Made by a program: the position numbers and the translations under genes. This document shows positions 6,141-11,686 of a DNA stretch of 11,686 nt, one piece after another. The notes below the pieces were generated by a model. That model saw only the letters and a program-made list of their open reading frames with translations, searched no databases and had not been told where the DNA came from. Location of the stretch: contig JACPAW010000131.1 in assembly GCA_016180605.1 (NCBI GenBank), forward strand, positions 1-11,686, written 5' to 3'. Source of the stretch: Candidatus Omnitrophota bacterium (GTDB taxonomy: Bacteria > Omnitrophota > Gorgyraeia > Aquiviventales > Aquiviventaceae). The number at the start of each line of letters is the position of its first letter. Within the stretch, counting starts at the first letter, position 1.

Positions 6141-8291
6141 TCAATCGGCTATCAGATGCGCCTCTTCCCGATCCACTGGAAGGCGAATGATGAAGGTAGC
6201 CCCCTGACCTTCCACAGACTTGACTTCCAGGGAACCCTTATGAGCGGCGATAATACGTTGGGTGACAAACAGCCCCAATCCTGTGCCGGTGTGTTTTGTG
6301 GTATAAAAAGGATCGAAGATTTTAGCTAGGTTATTGCTGGAAATCCCAGGCCCGGTATCGGTAACACGCAGCTCCACCATCTCATCCTGCGCCAGAGCGC
6401 TGATGTCCAAGGTCCCCCCTGCCTCTCCCATTGCCTGACAAGCGTTGAGAATGAGGTTCAACAAGACCTCCTGGATCTGGTTCTGGTTGCCTCTGACTTT
6501 TGGCAGATTGGCAGGAATCTCGACGTGGCGCGTGATGTGCTCTAAACGCGCCTGGTAGCCTGCCAATTGCAAGCTTTCCTCTACCGTCAGGCGCAGGTCC
6601 ACGGAACCAAATTCATTGCGCCCTGGTTTGGCAAACCGCAGGATCCGCCGCGTGATATCAGAAGTGCGGTTGCATTCCTCGATGATGCTGGCAAGAAGCT
6701 TATCGACTTCCACGTCCTTGCCCCGGTTGCGCTCCAAGTAGACCTGTGACTCGCCGGAAATAATCGTCAAAGGGTTGTGAATCTCGTGGGCAACACCGGA
6801 TGCCAGCTGGCCAAGGCTGGCCAGTTTTTCTGACTGGGCCATTCGCCCCTCGTGGGCTGCGATTTCTTCCAAGTAGCGCGCATTCTCGATGGCCAGGGCC
6901 GCCTGGTTGGAGAGTGTGGAGAATACGCTCAGATCCTCGCTGCTGAAAGCCTTTCTGCTGCGTTTATTGCCTAGGACCAGAAAACCAATAAGCCTCTCCT
7001 GCGAAAAACTCGGCACAATCACCGCTGCCTGCAATGTCTGCATTTGCTGCCGAAGAGCTTCCAAACGCTGGCCAAATGGATCCTCGCGGTGAAAGTTATG
7101 GAGCCGCACGCCAAGCTCTTCGAAAACAAGCGGCTCGCGTTCCGATTGAAGCATCCTTACAAGCGGATCCTGCTGCGTCATGCACTCTTGAGCAGGAGCG
7201 CTGGAAGGGTAGCGCACGGCTCGCAAAACAAAATCTCCTCCGTGGGACTCTGCAAGAAAGATACTGGCATGCGAAAGCCCGACGGTTTTCGTCAGCACAT
7301 GGACGATCAGCCGCAGCAGACGCCCCAGCTCTCTAACCTGGGCCATTCCCTGTGAAGCGTGTTCGAGGATCTGGTGATACCGCCTTTGTTCCTGCAAAAA
7401 CCCCCCTTGCACTCGCTGTTGCAGATAAGGGGCCAGGCGATAAGCAGTAACCGCAAGCAGGGCGCACACAAACCACAACCACGCCCACCAACGGTACCCC
7501 AGCAAAGATTCTAATATGTCCTGCCAGCTTAACGCCCAGACAAGGGGAATACCCAACAGGGCCGCGTAGACGAGCATGCTCACCGTGGTTCGGGTAAGGG
7601 CGACGTGGATATCCATGAGGCGGTGGCGGAAAATCGCGTAGGTCGCTACGAGTGCACTAAAAGGAATGGCATATGTGCCAAAAGGCATGAGATAGGGGAT
7701 TTGAACCCCAAATAGCGGAAGGAAATTCGGCAGTCCTCCGATATATGCAAAGGTCCAAGAGAGGCACATGTAACTGAGTTGCGTGCGCCTCAGTCCCGTT
7801 GCCCGAAACCAGACCATGAAGAATATGGCCACACCGTAAGTTGCCCATCCCACCCACCAAACCAGAAAAGCAGGCACAATAGGGCCAGTAATGGGAAAGA
7901 AACCTAACGATAATTTAGGGACCGCTTGGGGGAAATGAAGCGGGGTAGCGCCCAAAATGGCAAAGACCAACCCTACGAGATAACCGGTTAGCAGAAGCCC
8001 GCGGCGCTGAACTTGCTTGGCAGGCTCTTCCCAACTGATAGCATAGTGGACGAAGAAAACGCCAACCCCGATGACACCGATATGGCAAATGCGCCAGAGA
8101 ATGAGCGAGAAGGCTGGGTCGTCAGCGGTAATCGCCCAGCCTTCGAAAGCACTCCACCAGGCAACGGAACAAGCATAGAGGGTATAGGCTCGGTGCGTTG
8201 CCTTCTTAGCGCCTTTTAGATAAACAAAAAGCGCCAGCCCTAAATGGGCCAGCGCCGTTACGGTAAACGCAATGATATATTGCTGTAGCAT
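6141..8291 (-). CDS. Membrane sensor histidine kinase: 7TM region, GAF domain, HisKA, HATPase
   Basis: With the ATG at 8291 the product has 716 residues. The first 285 or so contain about seven to nine hydrophobic segments and resemble the 7TM N-terminal region of histidine kinases, ending with the typical YAIFRHRLMDI. A GAF domain follows (about 320-470), then a short helical linker. The HisKA box is SLGQLASGVAHEIHNPL with phospho-His502. The ATPase shows the N box (NLILNACQAMG, key Asn617), DTGPGIS near 645, FDPFYTTK and GTGLGL. It should autophosphorylate and pass phosphate to the receiver encoded downstream. The ligand is unknown. A GTG at 8324 would add 11 residues and overlap the upstream stop; the ATG leaves an 8-base gap and was preferred, although its Shine-Dalgarno site is weak. 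The domain order resembles PrsK-type kinases, but no exosortase gene is seen nearby. Confidence 0.92.
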   Translation of the reverse strand: MLQQYIIAFTVTALAHLGLALFVYLKGAKKATHRAYTLYACSVAWWSAFEGWAITADDPAFSLILWRICHIGVIGVGVFFVHYAISWEEPAKQVQRRGLLLTGYLVGLVFAILGATPLHFPQAVPKLSLGFFPITGPIVPAFLVWWVGWATYGVAIFFMVWFRATGLRRTQLSYMCLSWTFAYIGGLPNFLPLFGVQIPYLMPFGTYAIPFSALVATYAIFRHRLMDIHVALTRTTVSMLVYAALLGIPLVWALSWQDILESLLGYRWWAWLWFVCALLAVTAYRLAPYLQQRVQGGFLQEQRRYHQILEHASQGMAQVRELGRLLRLIVHVLTKTVGLSHASIFLAESHGGDFVLRAVRYPSSAPAQECMTQQDPLVRMLQSEREPLVFEELGVRLHNFHREDPFGQRLEALRQQMQTLQAAVIVPSFSQERLIGFLVLGNKRSRKAFSSEDLSVFSTLSNQAALAIENARYLEEIAAHEGRMAQSEKLASLGQLASGVAHEIHNPLTIISGESQVYLERNRGKDVEVDKLLASIIEECNRTSDITRRILRFAKPGRNEFGSVDLRLTVEESLQLAGYQARLEHITRHVEIPANLPKVRGNQNQIQEVLLNLILNACQAMGEAGGTLDISALAQDEMVELRVTDTGPGISSNNLAKIFDPFYTTKHTGTGLGLFVTQRIIAAHKGSLEVKSVEGQGATFIIRLPVDREEAHLIAD

Positions 8292-8299
8292 TGCTCTTA

Positions 8300-9292
8300 T
8301 CAATATTGTACCGTTTTTTTGCACGATGCTGGGGCGATATTTCCATTCGATGCCAGCGCTACTTCAACTAGGATTGGAAAATGGTCGGAGCCGACTCCAG
8401 GCCCGCGCCGACGATGCTTAACGACAAGCTCATGCGAAACCAGACAATGGTCGATGGGAATGCGCGCCCAGGGAATAGCCACCGGCCAAGTGGCTTGGAC
8501 CCCAAAACCCTTGCGACTGTCGGAAAGGCGTGTCATGCGGACTAAATCCTCGAACGCGGCAGACCAAGAGGTCGTGTTCAAGTCCCCGATTAGCAAGATC
8601 GGACCCTCCTGCATGCGGATAAAGGTGGTCAGTTCCGCCAAGTGGTCATCTCGCAACCAGGCCTGGCGAGGGCTTGTAGGGGCCAACGGATGAGTCGTAA
8701 TCAGAGTGATCATGCGACCCTCCTGTTCATAACGGATAACCAGCGAGGGCAACTTGGATATCCCGAAAGCAGTCAGCTCGTTGGAATGCACCGGTAGACG
8801 ACTCCAAATACCGATTCCAAAACCGCCTGGACCTGAATACAGGATAGTACGGTGGAACGGGTAGCTCCTACTTAGCGACCGCAAGGCGCCCACCCAGCGT
8901 TCATTGACCTCTTGCAGCACGATCAGATCTGGATTGGTCTCTTTAATCAAGCGCAGCACGCGCCCATATGCACGGTTGGAAAAAAGAAGATTGACGAACA
9001 AAAGACGAGCGCCTTTGTATTCGGTCTTCGGCTGCCTTAAGGCATAGAGAGGAAGAATAAGACATAGATTTCCCATTCCAATCGCAATCGTTAAAGAAAG
9101 CTCCGGCACGAGATTCATCAGCAAAAAAACCGGGGTGCTTAGAGTGGACATCCAGAGGTATTGCATGCGGAAATGACAGGCGAGCTCGCCAAGCCACCAG
9201 AGACGACGCGTGCAGGCCAAAATAGTGCCGGCAACGGCCATCCCCGTTAACAGACGCGCTATCAGAATAAGAATTTCTATCGATCGTTCCAT
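8300..9292 (-). CDS. Membrane-anchored endonuclease/exonuclease/phosphatase family protein
   Basis: The 330-residue protein has about three hydrophobic segments in the first 85 residues and then an EEP (DNase I-like) domain. Motifs expected for the metal-dependent fold are present: Asn101 (LFVNLLFSN), Glu128 (LIVLQEVNERW), His201 (TTHPL), Asp237 and Asn239 (LIGDLNTTSW), Asp281 (IPIDHCLVS) and the Asp303-His304 pair (GSDHFPILVEV). The layout resembles YafD-type proteins. Substrate is unknown: nucleic acid, phospholipid or an inositol-like phosphate are all possible. The start was chosen at the only nearby ATG. No Shine-Dalgarno site precedes it, and instead it abuts the T-rich tail of a terminator-like hairpin. 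It ends 8 bases before the histidine kinase ATG, so the two are probably co-transcribed. Confidence 0.86.
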   Translation of the reverse strand: MERSIEILILIARLLTGMAVAGTILACTRRLWWLGELACHFRMQYLWMSTLSTPVFLLMNLVPELSLTIAIGMGNLCLILPLYALRQPKTEYKGARLLFVNLLFSNRAYGRVLRLIKETNPDLIVLQEVNERWVGALRSLSRSYPFHRTILYSGPGGFGIGIWSRLPVHSNELTAFGISKLPSLVIRYEQEGRMITLITTHPLAPTSPRQAWLRDDHLAELTTFIRMQEGPILLIGDLNTTSWSAAFEDLVRMTRLSDSRKGFGVQATWPVAIPWARIPIDHCLVSHELVVKHRRRGPGVGSDHFPILVEVALASNGNIAPASCKKTVQY

Positions 9293-9302
9293 AAAAGAAT
9301 AG

Positions 9303-9325
9303 GGGCTACCACAATCGGGTAGCCC
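9303..9325 (-). terminator. Terminator-like hairpin directly before the EEP gene
   Basis: GGGCTACC and GGTAGCCC (9303-9310 and 9318-9325) form an 8-pair GC-rich stem with a seven-base loop. On the minus strand TATTCTTTT follows and leads straight into the ATG of the EEP gene. It could end transcripts of the 78-residue gene upstream, or act as an attenuator for the EEP-kinase genes. Confidence 0.5.
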
Positions 9326-9411
9326 AGCGCTCTCACGGAGGACCTATCGCGCCAGACGCTGCGCGATGTCACCCGGAAAGTAACGGCCACGACTTACTGT
9401 GTTATCCGATT
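9303..9411 (-). promoter_or_regulatory. Structured leader: three hairpins upstream of the EEP-kinase genes
   Basis: In transcription order on the minus strand there is a stem GTTAC/GTGAC (9380-9384 with 9368-9372, one G-U pair), a 7-pair stem ATCGCGC/GCGCGAT with an 8-base loop (9361-9367 with 9346-9352) that touches the first, and then the terminator-like hairpin at 9303-9325. AATCGG (9406-9411) is complementary to the loop region of the last hairpin (9313-9318), so an alternative pairing is possible. The set could be a riboswitch-like or attenuation leader. It matches no class I can name. A decayed coding fragment or a chance cluster are alternatives. Confidence 0.35.
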
Positions 9412-9423
9412 AAAAAGTATACC

Positions 9424-9660
9424 TTATGCAAACGCGTTAATAGCTTCTTGCAATAAAGGCAAAACGGCTTCCAATTCTTCTTTTGTCAGTCGGCCTAGTT
9501 TGGCAAAGCTGGGCTGCCCATCTGCATTCACCAATTCCCGGCTGATTTGCACCTTCTTGGGACCGTTGTTATAAGAATAGACGCCTACTGTCAATTTAGT
9601 GCCACTCCCCTCCCATGATTTGGCAAACACCTGGACATCGAGTCGACTGTCATACGCCAT
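9424..9660 (-). CDS. Conserved-looking small protein of unknown function
   Basis: I do not recognise this 78-residue protein with certainty. It has no signal peptide, membrane segment or cysteine. The first half looks like beta strands (LDVQVFAKSWEGSGTKLTVGVYSYN, split here as residues 7-31), followed by KKVQISRELV at 35-44, and ends in an amphipathic helix (KEELEAVLPLLQEAI, 60-74). The strand-rich start and terminal helix recall PC4-like transcription-cofactor folds, but this is only a visual resemblance. A strong Shine-Dalgarno site (GGAGGT, 9666-9671) lies five bases before the ATG, and codon use looks normal, so it is surely a real gene. It follows the BamE-like gene by 24 bases on the same strand and is probably in one transcript with it. 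Confidence 0.8.
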   Translation of the reverse strand: MAYDSRLDVQVFAKSWEGSGTKLTVGVYSYNNGPKKVQISRELVNADGQPSFAKLGRLTKEELEAVLPLLQEAINAFA

Positions 9661-9684
9661 AACTGACCTCCACTGGTTAACCCT

Positions 9685-9996
9685 CTAAGGCTTCTTCTCT
9701 GTGCTTGTGGTCTCAAGCGAGCAGCAAGAGGAGCTTCCCGACCACGTTTGTAGAACCCCATTATGAAAGGTGAGTGTTTTATCCATGTACTGCCACGTTT
9801 CTATGAGCAAATCTTGCGTCTGTTGGCGCATGACATTTTGAGGCTGACCTAGAAGCTTTTGAGCTCGCTCTGCAGTCATCCCAAGACGCAGGGTTGTCGC
9901 TTTATTCCCGCACCAAAAGGTTGCAGCACACCCAAAGCACTGAAACCCTAGAAACAGGGTGACGGCTAGCTTCACGTATCGCCCCTTTTGAAACAT
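9685..9996 (-). CDS. BamE/SmpA/OmlA-like small exported protein
   Basis: The 103-residue product has a hydrophobic N-terminal segment (8-22) and then the short motif LRLGMTAERAQKLLGQP (36-52) followed by WQYMDKTLTFHNGVL. This GMT-x-LLG-x-P-to-W-x-Y pattern is the hallmark of SmpA/OmlA/BamE-like outer-membrane or periplasmic proteins. The would-be lipobox around Cys23 (QCFGC) lacks the usual Leu at -3, so lipidation is uncertain. Cys20, Cys23, Cys29 and the pair Cys91-Cys92 make it cysteine-rich for its size. The second ATG (9996) was chosen because GGAG lies six bases ahead. The first ATG (10002) directly abuts that site and would add only two residues. It is unlikely to be BamE itself, given its odd context. 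Its partner is not known. Confidence 0.78.
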   Translation of the reverse strand: MFQKGRYVKLAVTLFLGFQCFGCAATFWCGNKATTLRLGMTAERAQKLLGQPQNVMRQQTQDLLIETWQYMDKTLTFHNGVLQTWSGSSSCCSLETTSTEKKP

Positions 9997-10012
9997 TTCC
10001 ATCTCCTTTCAG

Positions 10013-10050
10013 TCCCACCGGCATTGATTTGCGAAGCAAATCAGGTGGGA
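10013..10050. repeat. Short bulged hairpin element with direct-repeat flanks
   Basis: Outer arms TCCCACC (10013-10019) and GGTGGGA (10044-10050) and inner arms TGATTTGC (10025-10032) and GCAAATCA (10036-10043) form a 15-pair stem with a five-base bulge and a three-base loop. Pairing extends two more bases outward. A 10-base direct repeat with one mismatch (ctcctttcag 10003-10012, ctcccttcag 10051-10060) borders it on both sides. One copy holds the hydrolase stop codon and the other the Shine-Dalgarno site of the BamE-like gene. The outer arms match the ends of the ruvA-ruvB insert. Confidence 0.5.
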
Positions 10051-10056
10051 CTCCCT

Positions 10057-10959
10057 TCAGGATCCACCTATCAAGAAACCTTGATTGCCTTTGTTGGCAG
10101 CAATGGAAAGACCCGCCAGGATGTGCACTAACAACACGGCAGTCCGCGGATCCTGCGTGATTCCTGCCACACCGGTGTGAGTCGCCCCTTCAACAAATCG
10201 ATTCACGACGCGTCGCTTTTGTTCCTCCGTCAAGCCTTCCGTGCGCAACTGTGCATTGCGCCCTACTACCGTGTCCTGCGTTCCAAATATTCCATAGAAC
10301 ATCCGAACCCGTTCCATGAGCAGCCGGCGCATTTGCAATTGATTGACCAGACGAATCGCCCCCGCTCCATGGTCCATGTTCTTCAGCTGAGTAAAATGAT
10401 GCGGCAGCCATGCGAGATTCGGGATCAGCATCTTGATGCGATCCACCAAATTTCCATACGCTACACCACGCAATGGAGAGCCTACTGCCACGCAATTGAC
10501 CACGGGGTTGGCCAGCGGCGCTTGTCCGACCGTCAGAGACGCCGTCATATCCAAACCGCCCATGCTGTGGCCAATCAGATCAATCGGCTCATCCTTCGCT
10601 ACTTGCTCGCCAATTTTCGCCTTAACCAACTCGGCAAACTCAAGAAAAGTCGGGCACGATTGGGATTCTTTCTCAGTAAAGCGCAAATAGTGGATATAGG
10701 TTACGTGGCCTGGATTACGCACAATCGCGCCCAGCCACTCTTTGATGGGACGGTGTCCTTTCCGGGAAGGTTGATACGGCGCTATCCAGCATTTCCCTTC
10801 TTCTCCTGCCCAGCCAGGGACGAAAAATACACGACGTGACAGATTCAGACCTTGACCGGTCCATGCTTCCAACTCCTTTAAAGCCTCGGCTTTTTGCTTC
10901 TGCCGTTTTGCCGCCTCGGCCTTAACAGGATCGAGGCTCGCAGGAACAGAAGGACTCAT
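10057..10959 (-). CDS. Alpha/beta hydrolase, lipase/esterase-like
   Basis: The 300-residue protein has the marks of a serine hydrolase. The first strand and oxyanion region read RVFFVPGWAGEEG (43-55). The nucleophile elbow is LIGHSMGG with Ser132, the likely acid is Asp229 (FGTQDTVVG) and the likely base is His261 (GATHTGVAG). The VAVGSPLRG block after the elbow recalls PGAP1- and lipase-like families. No signal peptide is visible, and the N-terminus is a charged helix rich in Lys and Glu (13-32), so action in the cytoplasm or at the membrane face is likely. Substrate is unknown. The ATG at 10959 was chosen because AAGGTG lies nine bases upstream; a TTG at 11013 would add 18 residues and run into divergent mutY. 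The stop is followed by a hairpin element. Confidence 0.85.
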   Translation of the reverse strand: MSPSVPASLDPVKAEAAKRQKQKAEALKELEAWTGQGLNLSRRVFFVPGWAGEEGKCWIAPYQPSRKGHRPIKEWLGAIVRNPGHVTYIHYLRFTEKESQSCPTFLEFAELVKAKIGEQVAKDEPIDLIGHSMGGLDMTASLTVGQAPLANPVVNCVAVGSPLRGVAYGNLVDRIKMLIPNLAWLPHHFTQLKNMDHGAGAIRLVNQLQMRRLLMERVRMFYGIFGTQDTVVGRNAQLRTEGLTEEQKRRVVNRFVEGATHTGVAGITQDPRTAVLLVHILAGLSIAANKGNQGFLIGGS

Positions 10960-10977
10960 GCTCAAAGACACCTTATA

Positions 10978-11686
10978 ATGAAGGACATGGATGAGCTGGT
11001 TTTTCCTCCACAATTTAAAGCCTTAGAGCAAAACAAGCAAGCATTTCAATCTCAGTTGATTTCGTGGTATCGCCGCAAACACCGGAAGCTGCCGTGGCGA
11101 TCGGTACCCTGCCTCTATAAAACGGTGGTTTCCGAATTCATGCTCCAGCAAACGCAAGTTAAAACGGTCGTTTCCTACTTTGAGCGCTGGTTGAAAACGT
11201 TTCCTGATTTTAAGGCGCTAGCCCAAGCCTCTTCGGAAAAAGTCATGAAACACTGGGAAGGACTGGGGTATTACGCGCGCGCTAGAAACCTGCATCAGCT
11301 AGCCAAAATTCTAGCCCAACAAAAGCACCCTCCTAAGGACGCCGCGTCTTGGTTGGATTACCCCGGAGTAGGTCCTTACACGGCAGCCGCAATTACCAGC
11401 ATCGCTTTTAATTCACCCATCGCTGTAGTCGATGGAAACGTCATCCGCGTTTTAAGCCGGTTAAGCGCGGACCGAACATCCCTTGCAGGAAGCAGTGACG
11501 CCAATAAACACTTCCATGCCTTAGCGCAGAGCCTGCTGAACACCACACATCCGGGGGACCACAATCAGGCCCTGATGGAGCTCGGAGCCGTCATCTGTCT
11601 TGTCCGGAATCCTTTGTGCGGACAATGCCCCGTAGGAAATTTCTGCCAAGCAAAAAAGAACGGCGATCCGAATGCCTACCCGAATC
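10978..11686 (+). CDS. mutY: A/G-specific adenine DNA glycosylase MutY (C-terminal part beyond window)
   Basis: MutY removes adenine mispaired with 8-oxoguanine. About 236 codons are visible, covering the catalytic domain. Seen are KLPWR (37-41), the catalytic-Glu block SEFMLQQTQV with Glu53, the helix-hairpin-helix YPGVGPYTAAAI (128-139), catalytic Asp152 in VVDGNVIRV and four iron-sulfur cysteines in the spacing C-x6-C-x2-C-x5-C (207, 214, 217, 223). The C-terminal MutT-like domain is outside. The ATG at 10978 is in frame; a second at 10987 (DELVFPP) is nearly as likely, and neither has a well-spaced Shine-Dalgarno site. A perfect TATAAT occupies 10974-10979, so a leaderless or very short-leader message from 10987 is possible. 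This is the only plus-strand gene, and the divergent hydrolase starts 18 bases away. Confidence 0.94.
   Translation, partial: MKDMDELVFPPQFKALEQNKQAFQSQLISWYRRKHRKLPWRSVPCLYKTVVSEFMLQQTQVKTVVSYFERWLKTFPDFKALAQASSEKVMKHWEGLGYYARARNLHQLAKILAQQKHPPKDAASWLDYPGVGPYTAAAITSIAFNSPIAVVDGNVIRVLSRLSADRTSLAGSSDANKHFHALAQSLLNTTHPGDHNQALMELGAVICLVRNPLCGQCPVGNFCQAKKNGDPNAYPN

Noticed and set aside
5715..6329. A 204-codon plus-strand open frame crossing the receiver and kinase genes, the longest of several antisense frames.
   Set aside because: It is antisense to two confidently identified genes with intact motifs, has no domain character and is a shadow frame. The same holds for the plus-strand frames over secD, spoIID-like, ruvB, ruvA, ruvC, the EEP gene and the hydrolase.
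7847..7854. Another TCCCACC-like stretch inside the kinase gene.
   Set aside because: It lies in conserved coding sequence with no inverted partner nearby, so it is not an element end.
9347..9409. A 21-codon minus-strand frame (contains RGRYFPGDIAQRLAR) that looks protein-like, lying between two stops.
   Set aside because: It has no start codon or ribosome site and overlaps the hairpins. It could be a coding remnant, but the length is too short to support a gene or pseudogene call.
10960..11013. An 18-residue N-terminal extension of the hydrolase from a TTG codon.
   Set aside because: It would overlap divergent mutY and has no Shine-Dalgarno site. The ATG at 10959 has one at proper spacing.

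Overview
The window reads as chromosome from a diderm (Gram-negative-type) bacterium of roughly balanced GC. It carries YajC/SecD, a BamE-like small exported protein and a SpoIID/LytB-type exported enzyme in an organism with no other sign of sporulation. The order yebC-ruvC-ruvA-ruvB-DUF2905-spoIID-like-yajC-secD recalls Nitrospirota, Methylomirabilota (NC10) and some former Deltaproteobacteria. This lineage guess comes from gene order and general protein character, not from a marker gene, and is only moderately secure.

Left half (1-5422, all minus strand): one long housekeeping operon behind a good sigma70-type promoter (5393-5422). It encodes YebC (translation factor), RuvC, RuvA and RuvB (Holliday-junction resolution), a DUF2905 membrane protein, a SpoIID/LytB-domain protein, YajC and the start of SecD, which runs off the left edge. 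Most junctions are ATGA or TAATG overlaps or gaps of 1-10 bases. The exception is ruvA-ruvB, where a 139-base, strongly palindromic insert lies between two copies of ATGA. It looks like a miniature inverted-repeat element that landed in an ancestral ATGA overlap and left both genes intact.

Middle (5423-9292): a 259-base spacer (5363-5621) with interleaved inverted repeats, then a signalling block on the minus strand. In transcription order it is a membrane-anchored endonuclease/exonuclease/phosphatase-fold protein, a 7TM-GAF histidine kinase and a stand-alone receiver protein. The kinase and receiver are very probably partners. The spacer upstream of the block (9293-9423) holds three clustered hairpins, the last a terminator-like stem directly before the start codon.

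Right (9424-11686): a 78-residue protein of unknown function, a BamE/SmpA-like small exported protein and an alpha/beta hydrolase, all on minus. Next to them is a divergent mutY on plus, cut by the right edge, whose start lies only 18 bases from that of the hydrolase. A 38-base hairpin between the hydrolase and the BamE-like gene has the same TCCCACC/GGTGGGA ends as the ruvA-ruvB insert and is also flanked by a direct repeat. No tRNA, rRNA, CRISPR array, transposase or phage gene was seen. The unusual content is in the intergenic structures rather than in the protein genes.
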